Source: Dyadobacter sp. LHD-138 (GTDB taxonomy: Bacteria; Bacteroidota; Bacteroidia; Cytophagales; Spirosomataceae). From it: a stretch of DNA of 64,000 bases. The notes beneath the pieces are model-generated. The model saw only the letters and a list, made by a program, of their open reading frames with translations, did no database searches and had not been told where the DNA came from. Each line of letters starts with the position of its first letter. Positions within the stretch are counted from its first letter, which is position 1. Below, piece after piece: positions 18,730 through 27,028 of the stretch. The DNA is taken from NCBI RefSeq assembly GCF_030929615.1, contig NZ_JAVFVU010000005.1, forward strand, positions 186,001 through 250,000, written 5' to 3'. A program made the position numbers and the translations under genes.

Positions 18730-18786
18730 AAGTGTAATATATACACTTATTGTTTGCGGTAATCTGATGTAAATTCAACATTTTTG
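18730..18786 (+). promoter_or_regulatory. xylB: Dyad operator and promoter upstream of xylulokinase
   Basis: AAGTGTA-ATATA-TACACTT (18730-18748) is a perfect 7-bp dyad. Right after it, TTG at 18754-18756 and CATTTTTG at 18779-18786 (one mismatch to TAnnTTTG) are spaced by 22 bases. The rest of the 317-bp gap (18539-18855) is AT-rich with no other signal seen. A repressor for pentose genes is the obvious candidate ligand; this is inference. Confidence 0.55.
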
Positions 18787-18855
18787 TATTTACAAATTTC
18801 ATCTGTTAATAATTATAATTTTTCCATCAAAGCGACTAACCTCAAAACAAAAAAT

Positions 18856-20337
18856 ATGTATTTCCTGGGATTCGATTTAGGCAGTTCATCCATCAAAGCG
18901 TGTCTTTTGCATGCAGACACCGGACAAGTAGTTGCTTCGGCTTTTTATCCGGAAAAAGAAATGGCTATTGCCGCGCCCAAACCTGGGTTCGCAGAGCAAC
19001 AACCTGAACAATGGTGGGAGAATGCTTGTCTGGCCTCCCAGGCAGTGATGAAACAATCTGGGATTTCATCTGACGAAGTAGGTGCCATTGGCATATCTTA
19101 TCAGATGCACGGCCTGGTGGTGGTTGACAAAAATCTGAATGTGCTTCGTCCATCGATTATCTGGTGCGACAGCCGTGCGGTTGAAATCGGGAACAAGGCG
19201 ATGGAAGCGATTGGAGAGAAAAAAGTGCTTCCTCACCTGTTGAATTCTCCCGGAAACTTTACCGCATCCAAATTAGGCTGGGTAAAGCAAAACGAGCCGG
19301 ACGTTTTTGCTCAGGTGCATCAATTCATGCTGCCTGGTGATTACCTGGCAGCGAAAATGACCAATGAAATTGTGACCACCCCATCGGGTTTGTCCGAAGG
19401 GATTTTCTGGGATTTTTTAGACGAAAAACCAGCTGATTTCCTATTGGATTATTTCGGTTTCGATAAAAATCTGATCGCAAAGGTTTTACCTACTTTCTCC
19501 GAACAGGGAAAATTAACTTCCGAGGCAGCTGCTGCGTTAGGGCTAAAAACCGGAACTCCTATTACGTATCGTGCAGGAGATCAACCCAATAATGCTTTCT
19601 CTCTGAATGTGCTCGAACCGGGCGAAGTGGCTGCAACGGCAGGTACTTCCGGGGTTGTTTATGGTGTAAGTGAGCAAATAAAATTTGACGAAAAATCAAG
19701 AGTCAATACATTTCTGCATGTAAATCACACCGTGGAAGCGCCGCGTTATGGTGTACTTTTATGCGTAAACGGAACGGGCAGTCTGAACAGCTGGCTGCGA
19801 AATACGTTGTTGCAGGGAAATATATCGTATCCTGCGATCAATGAACTGGCCGCCAAAGCACCGGTTGGTTCGGATGGTTTACTTTGTCTGCCATTTGGAA
19901 ATGGTGCAGAGCGTATGCTTGAAAATCAGGATCCAGGCGCTCATTTCCAGGGACTTCAGTTTAGCCGCCATGGCATTAATCACTGGACGCGCGCCGCACA
20001 GGAAGGGATTGTTTTTGCACTTTACTACGGTATGGAAGTAATGGAAACGTTGGGGGTATCGCTGAAAAACATCAGAGCCGGTGAGGCCAACATGTTCCTG
20101 AGCCCTGTTTTCCGGGAAACTTTTGCCAATGTTTCGGGCGCTACGGTTGAGCTTTTCAATACAGATGGCGCTCAGGGAGCTGCACGTGCGGCTGGTTTAG
20201 GGTTGGGATATTACAAAAGCCGCGACGAGGCGTTTGTGGGCTTGTCTGCCTTGCGTACCATTGAGCCCGATTCTTCCCTGACAGAAGCAACTAAAGATGC
20301 TTACGGCAAGTGGAAGGAAGCTTTACTGAACGGGTAA
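18856..20337 (+). CDS. xylB: Xylulokinase (FGGY family)
   Basis: A 493-residue FGGY carbohydrate kinase from the ATG at 18856; a TTG-initiated extension to 18784 would overlap the promoter. The N-terminal ATP motif YFLGFDLGSSSIKA, the substrate-side ISYQMHGLVVVD, and the C-terminal half ATP-binding blocks (ATAGTSGVVYG; ARAAGLGLGYY) fit xylulokinase. It phosphorylates D-xylulose to xylulose 5-phosphate in the cytoplasm, the second step of xylose use. xylA is not next to it within the window. Another FGGY substrate cannot be excluded from sequence, though MHG around residue 78 is characteristic of XylB. A strong terminator follows. Confidence 0.93.
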   Translation: MYFLGFDLGSSSIKACLLHADTGQVVASAFYPEKEMAIAAPKPGFAEQQPEQWWENACLASQAVMKQSGISSDEVGAIGISYQMHGLVVVDKNLNVLRPSIIWCDSRAVEIGNKAMEAIGEKKVLPHLLNSPGNFTASKLGWVKQNEPDVFAQVHQFMLPGDYLAAKMTNEIVTTPSGLSEGIFWDFLDEKPADFLLDYFGFDKNLIAKVLPTFSEQGKLTSEAAAALGLKTGTPITYRAGDQPNNAFSLNVLEPGEVAATAGTSGVVYGVSEQIKFDEKSRVNTFLHVNHTVEAPRYGVLLCVNGTGSLNSWLRNTLLQGNISYPAINELAAKAPVGSDGLLCLPFGNGAERMLENQDPGAHFQGLQFSRHGINHWTRAAQEGIVFALYYGMEVMETLGVSLKNIRAGEANMFLSPVFRETFANVSGATVELFNTDGAQGAARAAGLGLGYYKSRDEAFVGLSALRTIEPDSSLTEATKDAYGKWKEALLNG

Positions 20338-20372
20338 GTAAAATATTTTATCCGAAGTTTATCGATTGCACT

Positions 20373-20420
20373 AAAGAAGTCAAGACTGGGCGTCCCCGTT
20401 TCCAAAACTTGACTTCTTTC
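20373..20420 (+). terminator. xylB: Hairpin terminator after xylB
   Basis: AAAGAAGTCAAG (20373-20384) pairs perfectly with CTTGACTTCTTT (20408-20419) around a 23-base loop. The T-rich right arm makes it a likely terminator. Confidence 0.7.
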
Positions 20421-20613
20421 ATTTCCAACCAATTCTCTCTCGTCCAGGCGTAAAAATAACCTACAAAAAGCGCTGAAAACGAATAAAATATGCGCATTAA
20501 GAATACCATAATCAAATATTGAATAAACCCGATCTATTATTCAATATTACTATTTTCAGCATTTTCTTTTGGTTAATTTCATTCCGTTAACCATTAACTT
20601 TATACACACTATC

Positions 20614-21768
20614 ATGAAAAAAATCTACTTTAAACAGTTTACACTGTTTACGATCACCGCATTGCTGCCTGTCCTGTCCTTCGCCCAGATCTATCAAAAT
20701 TCATTTCCCGGTGCCTCCGCCTGTCCGACGGAAGGGAACATGCCCGTTATGGATCCGAATGCCACCGGTACAGCCGTAATCCGGAGCACGATGACCTGCA
20801 CCATGTTCGCCAATGCCTTCAACTCCACGACGCTGAACAATACTGCTGCGGTTAACGATAATTCCTATATTGAATTTTCCGTAACGGCGACACCCGGTTA
20901 TCAGCTAAACCTTACCTCATTAAGTTTCTTCCGACAGGGCAGTGCCTCCGCGCCGAATCAGCTGGAAATCCGTTACAGTACCGATGGTTTCGCCACTTTT
21001 ACGAACTGGGGCGCAGCACCCAATACCACGACAACTCCGGGTGCAACAACCGTCTGGGATTTTACCGATTTCTCCACGGCAACAGGCACTACCTTAACCT
21101 TCAGAATTTATCCTTATGGGACACAACGTTCCGATGGAGGAGCCGCCAACGCCTCAGCAACCGGCACCATAAGAATGGATAACATCATTATAAACGGAAC
21201 CGTAACCAGCGCTTTGCCGGTCCGCCTCATTTCCTTTGCAGGATATACTGAGAAAAATGCAATCGTCCTTACATGGTCAACGGCCTGGGAAGAACAGAAT
21301 CAGGGTTTTGAAATCCAAAGAAGTATCAACGCGCTGAATTTTGAGACAGTAGGTTATGTAGATGGCAACTCCACAGTAAAAACCAGATCTGACTATATGT
21401 TTAAAGACAACGACATTCATTCGGAACAAACTTATTATTTCCGGCTCAAACAACTTGATTCTGACGGGAGCTTTGAATTTTCCAGAATCATTTCTGTGAA
21501 TCCAGATCACGGTGAGGGCTCTTTTGTCTTTCCCAATCCGAGCAAAGGAAGTTTTAGGGTAACGATGAAAAGCAATCATACAAATAATTTTAAGCTCTAT
21601 AACGCCTTCGGCACTGAAATTCCCATTGACACACATCTTGCCGATAAAATGCCCGATTCCTTTGTCATTAGCCCCAAAGGTATAATCCCACCGGGAATAT
21701 ACCTTTTGAAAGTAATCCCGACGATTAATCCGTCCGCGGCAAAACGCTTCAAGATTCTTATCGAATAA
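20614..21768 (+). CDS. Secreted protein with T9SS type-A sorting domain, unknown function
   Basis: A 384-residue exported protein; the ATG at 20614 gives a clean signal peptide (KKIYFKQF...LPVLSFAQ). The first ~210 residues are Ser/Thr/Asn-rich beta-sandwich-like sequence with no motif I recognise, containing NAFNSTTLNNT and SFFRQGSASAPNQLEIRYS, which resembles surface jelly-roll or discoidin-like repeats. The stretch VRLISFAGYTEKNAIVLTWS starts the linker common before T9SS domains, and the C-terminal sorting domain begins FPNPSKGSFRV. The protein should reach the cell surface through the T9SS. No enzyme signature is seen. It stands between xylB and an aldo/keto reductase with no operon evidence. 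Confidence 0.8.
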   Translation: MKKIYFKQFTLFTITALLPVLSFAQIYQNSFPGASACPTEGNMPVMDPNATGTAVIRSTMTCTMFANAFNSTTLNNTAAVNDNSYIEFSVTATPGYQLNLTSLSFFRQGSASAPNQLEIRYSTDGFATFTNWGAAPNTTTTPGATTVWDFTDFSTATGTTLTFRIYPYGTQRSDGGAANASATGTIRMDNIIINGTVTSALPVRLISFAGYTEKNAIVLTWSTAWEEQNQGFEIQRSINALNFETVGYVDGNSTVKTRSDYMFKDNDIHSEQTYYFRLKQLDSDGSFEFSRIISVNPDHGEGSFVFPNPSKGSFRVTMKSNHTNNFKLYNAFGTEIPIDTHLADKMPDSFVISPKGIIPPGIYLLKVIPTINPSAAKRFKILIE

Positions 21769-21894
21769 GCGCTGTTCCTTCAAAATCCAACCCTTCATCA
21801 GGAACGCCAAGGTCTTTGAAACAGTCTCGGGAGTTGCCGTTATACGCAGTAAGATCGGTCATCACTTCACTCAAAACAGCGAGTATCTCAAAAA

Positions 21895-21928
21895 TTGGAT
21901 TGCTATTTTTAAAATTAGGGTATTTTTG
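21895..21928 (+). promoter_or_regulatory. Bacteroidota promoter of the aldo/keto reductase gene
   Basis: TTG at 21895-21897 and an exact TATTTTTG at 21921-21928 are spaced by 23 bases, 26 bases before the ATG at 21955. Confidence 0.65.
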
Positions 21929-21954
21929 CACCTTGATTCAACCAATACCACCGA

Positions 21955-22845
21955 ATGAAAAAAGTTAGTTTAAGTGATTCTGGCCCAAAAGTATCTGAAG
22001 CGATTTACGGTTTCTGGCGATGGAAAGACGAAGGTGTGGCAACCACTCCATCCATTGAAAAAACGGTTAATCTGTGTTTGGAGCTTGGCATCAACACCTT
22101 CGATCACGCCGACATATATGGAGATTTTACCGTGGAAGAGTATTTCGGGAAGGTCATCAAAAACAAATCTTTCAAAAGAGAAGAGATTGTTCTTTTCAGC
22201 AAATGCGGGATCCGTAAATCGGATGATGGCAGTTTCAAGTATTACGACACGTCCAAAGAGCACATCCTGAGCAGTGTGAATGGTTCGTTAAAAAGATTAA
22301 ATACGGATTATCTGGATATTTTCCTTTTACAGCATGCCGACTTTCTGGCTGATCCCGAGGAAACGGCCGGGGCTTTGGCAGAAGTAGTGAAATCAGGGAA
22401 GGTGAAACATATCGGTGTAGCCAATTTCTCTGTGTTTCAGCACCAGCTGCTTGCTTCATTCCTGCGTATTCCCATCGTTACCAACCACATTGAGCTCAAC
22501 TTGATGAACACCACGGCAATTGAAGATGGTCGTATCGATTTTATCAAACAATGTTTCAGCAAACCATTGGCCTGGGCGCCATTGGCTGGCGGGCGGATTT
22601 TGGATGGAACAGACGAAAAGGCAGTTGCTTTGCGCGCTAAACTTGAAGAAATCGGAAAAAAATACGATGCCAATATCGAGCAAACCGCGGTTGCCTGGTT
22701 AATGAAGCTGGGGACTTTGCCAATTATCGGTTCATTATCCGAAACAAGGATCAGAAATGCAGCCAGCGCGTCGGATATCAAATTGACGCATCAGGATTGG
22801 TACGAAATATATCAGGTAACGGGAAAAGTAAAATCGTTCATTTAA
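21955..22845 (+). CDS. Aldo/keto reductase, YdhF-like
   Basis: A 296-residue AKR with the catalytic tetrad in family positions: D and Y in FDHADIYGDF (about 47-56), K in LFSKCGI (about 83), and H in LLQHADF (about 121). The C-terminal NADPH-binding segment appears as PIIGSLSETRI. The sequence resembles the YdhF/COG4989 group, NADPH-dependent reductases of unknown natural substrate. It is cytoplasmic, with no signal peptide. It has its own promoter and no same-strand partner close by; the small secreted protein gene begins 98 bases later. Confidence 0.93.
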   Translation: MKKVSLSDSGPKVSEAIYGFWRWKDEGVATTPSIEKTVNLCLELGINTFDHADIYGDFTVEEYFGKVIKNKSFKREEIVLFSKCGIRKSDDGSFKYYDTSKEHILSSVNGSLKRLNTDYLDIFLLQHADFLADPEETAGALAEVVKSGKVKHIGVANFSVFQHQLLASFLRIPIVTNHIELNLMNTTAIEDGRIDFIKQCFSKPLAWAPLAGGRILDGTDEKAVALRAKLEEIGKKYDANIEQTAVAWLMKLGTLPIIGSLSETRIRNAASASDIKLTHQDWYEIYQVTGKVKSFI

Positions 22846-22943
22846 TCGAAATCGGAATAATTATTAACCCGTTTGATAAACTTATCCTGAAAGTTTCTCG
22901 TTCTGATCCCAGTATCTAACCATCTAAAAACACACAAAACAAC

Positions 22944-23225
22944 ATGAAAAAATTATTTGTTTTCGCTGCTTTGGGATTAGCGGTAAGCACTGTTTCTTTT
23001 GCACAAAGTTCAGACTCTACCAAAACGCAAAAAGCAGTTGCAGCTACAAAGGCCACCGCTAAAAAAGTAGGAGCCGAAATAAAAAAAGATGCAAAAATAG
23101 TAGGTAAGGGCATAAAAAAAGGGGCAGAAAAAGTGGGTGAAGGAGCTGAAAAGGCTTACGACGGCACTAAAAAAGTAGCGAATAAAGTAGGCGCCGAAGT
23201 AAAAGCAGAAGCTAAAAAGCTATAA
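22944..23225 (+). CDS. Small secreted Lys/Ala-rich amphipathic-helix protein
   Basis: A 93-residue protein with a signal peptide ending VSFAQ. The mature part is almost only Lys, Ala, Glu, Gly, Val and Thr, arranged in 11-residue-like repeats (KKVGAEIKKDAK, KKGAEKVGEGAEK, NKVGAEVKAEAKK), a pattern of amphipathic helix similar to LEA or apolipoprotein-like proteins. It would be strongly basic and probably lies in the periplasm. Function is unknown; membrane or cell-wall association under stress is only a guess. It is transcribed towards the SAM hydrolase gene and ends in a clear terminator. Confidence 0.8.
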   Translation: MKKLFVFAALGLAVSTVSFAQSSDSTKTQKAVAATKATAKKVGAEIKKDAKIVGKGIKKGAEKVGEGAEKAYDGTKKVANKVGAEVKAEAKKL

Positions 23226-23249
23226 TCCGCTTCATAAAATATTTCAAAA

Positions 23250-23279
23250 AAAAACCTGTTCCAGCGAGCAGGTTTTTTT
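23250..23279. terminator. Bidirectional terminator
   Basis: AAAAACCTG and CAGGTTTTT form a 9-bp stem with a 10-base loop, flanked by an A-run on the left and a T-run on the right. It can serve the small secreted protein (plus) and the SAM hydrolase operon (minus). Confidence 0.9.
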
Positions 23280-23302
23280 GATGTCAAACCATCCCCTTCC
23301 CG

Positions 23303-24232
23303 TTATTTACTTAAAATAATATGCCAGGTACTCCCACTGAATACTTTGTATTTTGCTGAAAAGCTGTTCATGTTTACACCCAGGGAGAAATTAAGCAGGC
23401 TGTTAAAATACCCCACATCAACGCCTTCCTTCACTTCTCCGAAGGTATTGACGTATTTGACGGTACCCTCATAAATTTTATCATTTCCGTTAAACACCTG
23501 GACTTGAATAGCGTCGCCCATTTTTATTTCCAGCTGATTAAAAAGTTTTTTATCAATATCCGTCCAGACATTACCGTACTGAATGTCTAAAATCGGAATC
23601 GTTCCCTGCACCCTTCCCTGTGCAAAAGAAGGTTTCTGATAAGGTATCGAAACAACCTGATTTGGCAGTTTCTGCCCGATCTGTTCATAAGTTATCGTTT
23701 TCGAAGCCAGTCTCGCGCCGGTAAAAGCATAGACATCGCGCCCATGAAAGGTGTAGGATTCGTTGGAATTTCTCCTGCGGTTTCTCACTTCATCAATCTC
23801 CCGTACTTCCCGAATACCCAATTGCTCCGCAATCAGGGTAAGTGTTCCGTTATCCGGCGTTACAAAATAGTGCCCCGACTTCGTTAACAGCACAACCGAT
23901 TTCCGCTCTGTGCCCACGCCAGGATCACAAACTGAAACGAAAACGGTGCCTGTCGGCCAATAGGGTGCCGTTTGGACCAGACGATAAGCAGCCTCCCAGA
24001 TATTATAAGCAGGAATCTCATGGGTGATGTCAAACAATTTAAGATCGGGAGAAACCCCCATAGCAACGCCCTTCATTGCTGAAACAGCCCCATCTTTCAA
24101 TCCAAAATCCGACTGAAAAACGAGGATATTATTTTGTGCAAACGTATTGAAAAAGGTCAGTAGCGACAGGAAGACAACTCCGCCGGATACTTTAATCCTT
24201 TTAAAAGAAGATGAATAGAAACTTGTTGCCAT
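23303..24232 (-). CDS. Exported SAM hydrolase (DUF62 / SAM hydroxide adenosyltransferase family)
   Basis: A 309-residue member of the DUF62 family that hydrolyses S-adenosylmethionine to adenosine and methionine using water in place of the fluorinase/chlorinase halide. The N-terminal domain carries LVFQSDFGLKDG (active-site Asp) and VSVCDPGVGTERKSVV, and YTFHGRDVYAF matches the conserved HGRD/RHD-like block. The C-terminal domain is beta-barrel-like (GDAIQVQVFNG). Unlike most family members it begins with a signal peptide (residues 11-32, ending FNTFAQ), so it is exported. It starts 8 bases after the zincin gene, so the two are co-transcribed. Why SAM would be cleaved outside the cytoplasm is unclear; a changed substrate is possible. 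Confidence 0.88.
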   Translation of the reverse strand: MATSFYSSSFKRIKVSGGVVFLSLLTFFNTFAQNNILVFQSDFGLKDGAVSAMKGVAMGVSPDLKLFDITHEIPAYNIWEAAYRLVQTAPYWPTGTVFVSVCDPGVGTERKSVVLLTKSGHYFVTPDNGTLTLIAEQLGIREVREIDEVRNRRRNSNESYTFHGRDVYAFTGARLASKTITYEQIGQKLPNQVVSIPYQKPSFAQGRVQGTIPILDIQYGNVWTDIDKKLFNQLEIKMGDAIQVQVFNGNDKIYEGTVKYVNTFGEVKEGVDVGYFNSLLNFSLGVNMNSFSAKYKVFSGSTWHIILSK

Positions 24233-24240
24233 GGCTAAAA

Positions 24241-24846
24241 TTATACAACCGGCCCCTGCGTTTCGAGCAATTTTACCTGTTCAACAATATCATCAGGTGA
24301 AAGATATAAACGGGCGATTTTTTGCTTGTAACGTTCAGGCAATTCGGCGTGGTTCAGGATAAAGTTTTTGGTTTCGATGATATAATAACCCAGTCCATGC
24401 ATGACTGCGAAAGTATCAGCCACTTTTTCGGCTTGACGGATATATTTTGTTGAAAGAAGATAACCATACCCGAACCGGATCATCCCGAAAATATTACGGC
24501 TATGGTAATCCATAATATGTCCCAATTCATGTCCAATCCATCCGATCATGATATCGGCCGGGATCTGATGGATGGGGATCGCGGTATGCGTCAATTTGAA
24601 TAAAGCGCTGATATTAATCTGATAAGCCCACTTTTCCTTCCGATAAAACATGGTCCGGATCTGTGGCTGCGCCTGCATAACCGATTTTTTAATGTTTTGT
24701 TTAAACACAAAATCAATCGGTACCTTTTGCAGCTCAGGATAAAAAGAAAGCGCTTTTAAAATTTCCTTCTCAATCACTTTCGGAATTGTCTTGTTCTCCC
24801 GAAAATGATCGAAATTTTCTGTTGCTGGTGAACTCGGGGCAGTCAT
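24241..24846 (-). CDS. Zincin-type metallopeptidase domain protein (HELGH)
   Basis: A 201-residue protein without a signal peptide or clear membrane segment. HELGH at residues 106-110 is a zincin HExxH motif, and the downstream QAEKVADTFAV (E140, D144) resembles the third zinc ligand region of M48-like peptidases (ExxxD). The spacing and context (IMIGWIGHELGHIMDY) support a zinc-dependent peptidase fold. No wider family can be named with confidence. It lies between a lipoprotein gene (49 bases upstream) and an exported SAM hydrolase gene (8 bases downstream), so it is the middle gene of a probable three-gene operon. Target unknown. Confidence 0.8.
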   Translation of the reverse strand: MTAPSSPATENFDHFRENKTIPKVIEKEILKALSFYPELQKVPIDFVFKQNIKKSVMQAQPQIRTMFYRKEKWAYQINISALFKLTHTAIPIHQIPADIMIGWIGHELGHIMDYHSRNIFGMIRFGYGYLLSTKYIRQAEKVADTFAVMHGLGYYIIETKNFILNHAELPERYKQKIARLYLSPDDIVEQVKLLETQGPVV

Positions 24847-24895
24847 AACGAAAACAGTTTAGATTCAGTCATTACGCCAACAAAAATTGATCCGA

Positions 24896-25468
24896 TCAAT
24901 CTTTTAATTTCTTCACATCCACTTTTCTCAAAATCTCCTTTTTATCAAATAATAGCCGCCACAATGCAAAAGAAGGAGTTTGAGCACCCAGACAGGCCTT
25001 ACAAATTTTTGGATCGGCCGGCACATTATATACCACCAGCGTATCATTCAGCGGCTGGACATTATCGCTTAGCGGCGTATTGTTTTTAGCACTGTACAGA
25101 TATGCTTCCAGCAACTCCTGCTCCTTTTTATCCAGCATTGGATTCTTTGTATCCCCTGCACCTAATAAGGAAATTTTAACGCCGTACTCTTTTTCCAAAG
25201 CACCAATTATCGCAATTTGAGACGGATTTTCACATAATTCACCCGCCTTTTCCGGATTTTTGGTCAATGCCTCATCCAGAGATTTTTGTGCCAGTTTTGA
25301 GATTTTCTTCCCCCATTCATCTACGGTATAAATCAACTGTGTATTGGTTACACGGACTATTTTAGAAGCTTTGATCTCACTGGATAACTCTTTGGTGTTT
25401 TCCAAACGCTTATTATTACACCCCGCTAAAAACAGGCAAAGAATCAGGCAAAAAACAATTCTGTTCAT
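24896..25468 (-). CDS. Lipoprotein resembling Tll0287/DUF3365 domain proteins
   Basis: A 190-residue lipoprotein from the ATG at 25468; the frame extends to a TTG at 25534. The signal peptide LILCLFLAGC gives a lipobox with Cys at residue 18. The remainder matches the DUF3365 pattern: LDEALTKNPEKAGELC, then GVKISLLGAGDTKNP, then a late CxxC (CKACLGAQ). In heme-binding family members that site is CxxCH; here the His is replaced by Leu, so covalent heme attachment is doubtful. It is the first gene of the set with the zincin and the exported SAM hydrolase. Assignment is by pattern only. Confidence 0.7.
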   Translation of the reverse strand: MNRIVFCLILCLFLAGCNNKRLENTKELSSEIKASKIVRVTNTQLIYTVDEWGKKISKLAQKSLDEALTKNPEKAGELCENPSQIAIIGALEKEYGVKISLLGAGDTKNPMLDKKEQELLEAYLYSAKNNTPLSDNVQPLNDTLVVYNVPADPKICKACLGAQTPSFALWRLLFDKKEILRKVDVKKLKD

Positions 25469-25626
25469 TTTTATTAATAGTAAGTTATAGTCAATGGGTA
25501 CGCTGAAAGGTGCTTTATGTTGAAATAGGGTCAATTAGTGTCACTCTTTCTTTCAACATTATTTACAACTTTCTAATTCAAAACCGACAACGAACCTACG
25601 AAAAACATTCTTCAACCTAAAATGCG

Positions 25627-25634
25627 TATCTTTG
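25627..25634 (+). promoter_or_regulatory. prfA: -7 element upstream of prfA
   Basis: TATCTTTG matches TAnnTTTG exactly, 38 bases before the prfA ATG. No clear TTG at -33. Confidence 0.55.
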
Positions 25635-25672
25635 TCGCCCGAATATGCAATGCCAAAAGACATTAAAGCGAT

Positions 25673-26746
25673 ATGCAAGATAAATTAGAGGCCATAAAAG
25701 AACGTTTCGAAGAAGTTTCGCAACAAATTATACAACCTGAGATCGTTTCCAATTCTGCTAAATATTCCAAGCTAAGCAAGGAATACAAGGATTTGGGCAA
25801 GATTGTAGAACAATATGCAATTTACCAAAAGCTTCAGAAAGATATTGCCGGAACGAAGGAAATGATTGTCACAGAAAAGGACGAGGAGCTGCGTCAGATG
25901 GCAAAAGAGGAACTGGACGATCTTCTTCCCCAAATGGAAGAAATGGAGCTGATTATCAAAGAATTGCTCATTCCGAAAGATCCGAACGACAGCCGTAACA
26001 TCATTCTCGAAATAAGAGGTGGTACCGGTGGCGATGAAGCGGCGATTTTTGCCGGCGATTTGTTCCGTATGTACCAACGTTTCTTCGAAAAGATGGGATG
26101 GAGGTCTTCTATCATGGATTTCACCGAAGGAACCAATGGCGGATACAAAGAAATTATTTGTAAAGTTGAAGGAGAAGACGTTTACGGAAAGATGAAATTT
26201 GAATCCGGTGTCCACCGTGTTCAGCGTGTTCCGCAAACAGAATCTCAGGGACGTATCCACACGTCGGCCGCCTCGGTAGCAGTTTTACCGGAAGCGGAAG
26301 AGGTTGATGTTCAGATCAATATGAATGATGTGCGTATTGATACCTTTATGTCATCAGGTGCGGGTGGACAGTCGGTTAACACGACTTATTCTGCGGTGCG
26401 CCTTACCCACATTCCTTCCGGGCTCGTGGTGAGCTGCCAGGATGAACGTTCTCAGTTGAAAAACAAGGACAAGGCATTAGGCGTTTTGCGCTCACGTCTT
26501 TATGAAATCAAATTGAAAGAGCATAACGACGCGGTAAGTTCTCAGCGTAAATCGATGGTAGGAAGTGGTGACAGATCTGACAAGATCCGTACCTACAACT
26601 ATCCGCAAAGCCGTATTACGGATCACCGCATCGGTTATACGGTTTACAATTTACAGGCTGTCATGGAAGGCGATATCGCTGAATTTATCGAGCGTCTGCG
26701 TATTGCGGAAAATGCGGAAAGAATGCAGGAAGGTGAAATGATGTAA
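25673..26746 (+). CDS. prfA: Peptide chain release factor 1 (RF1)
   Basis: A 357-residue class I release factor. The GGQ catalytic motif is at residues 231-233 within SSGAGGQSVNTTYSAVR, and the stop-codon recognition tripeptide position reads PQT at 187-189 (PxT, RF1-type; RF2 has SPF). RF1 terminates translation at UAA and UAG in the cytoplasm. It is a single gene with its own -7 element. The closest downstream feature is an inverted-repeat element and then a strong bidirectional terminator. Confidence 0.97.
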   Translation: MQDKLEAIKERFEEVSQQIIQPEIVSNSAKYSKLSKEYKDLGKIVEQYAIYQKLQKDIAGTKEMIVTEKDEELRQMAKEELDDLLPQMEEMELIIKELLIPKDPNDSRNIILEIRGGTGGDEAAIFAGDLFRMYQRFFEKMGWRSSIMDFTEGTNGGYKEIICKVEGEDVYGKMKFESGVHRVQRVPQTESQGRIHTSAASVAVLPEAEEVDVQINMNDVRIDTFMSSGAGGQSVNTTYSAVRLTHIPSGLVVSCQDERSQLKNKDKALGVLRSRLYEIKLKEHNDAVSSQRKSMVGSGDRSDKIRTYNYPQSRITDHRIGYTVYNLQAVMEGDIAEFIERLRIAENAERMQEGEMM

Positions 26747-26765
26747 TCATTGTTGAAATTATTTT

Positions 26766-26945
26766 AGCTCCTTTAGGAGCTCCCTGTTTATAGCACTGGA
26801 AATTTGGTAACAGGCCACGGCTCCTTCGGAGCCTCCCGGCCACAGCCGACTTAAAACAAATAGATAGTAAATCACAGGAGACTCCGAAAGAGTCAGCTTC
26901 ATCGCTATCTACATCTTGCTTGCTATAAACAGGATATCCCTACGA
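26766..26945. repeat. Nested inverted-repeat (REP-like) element
   Basis: A small hairpin GCTCCTTTAGGAGC (26767-26780) is followed by CCTGTTTATAGCA (26783-26795), whose exact reverse complement lies at 26931-26943. Inside are two more hairpins, GGCTCC-TTC-GGAGCC (26819-26833) and GACTC-CGAAA-GAGTC (26880-26894). The plan equals that of the element at 38752-38959 although the bases differ. It fills most of the 282-base prfA/thioredoxin gap and has no coding potential. Confidence 0.75.
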
Positions 26946-26968
26946 ATGAGGTGGATTCCTGATCATTT

Positions 26969-27014
26969 GAAAATGGGGTAATTGATGACAAAATTCATCA
27001 ATTACCCCATTTTC
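26969..27014. terminator. Strong bidirectional terminator, prfA / thioredoxin-like gene
   Basis: A perfect 20-bp inverted repeat (26969-26988 and 26995-27014) with a 6-base loop has AAAA on the left arm and TTTTC on the right, placed between convergent genes. Confidence 0.9.
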
Positions 27015-27028
27015 TCTTATTATCCTGG

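Noticed and set aside
26747..27014. Possible CRISPR or small RNA array from repeated hairpins
   Set aside because: The repeats are inverted, not regularly spaced direct repeats, and fit a REP-like element.
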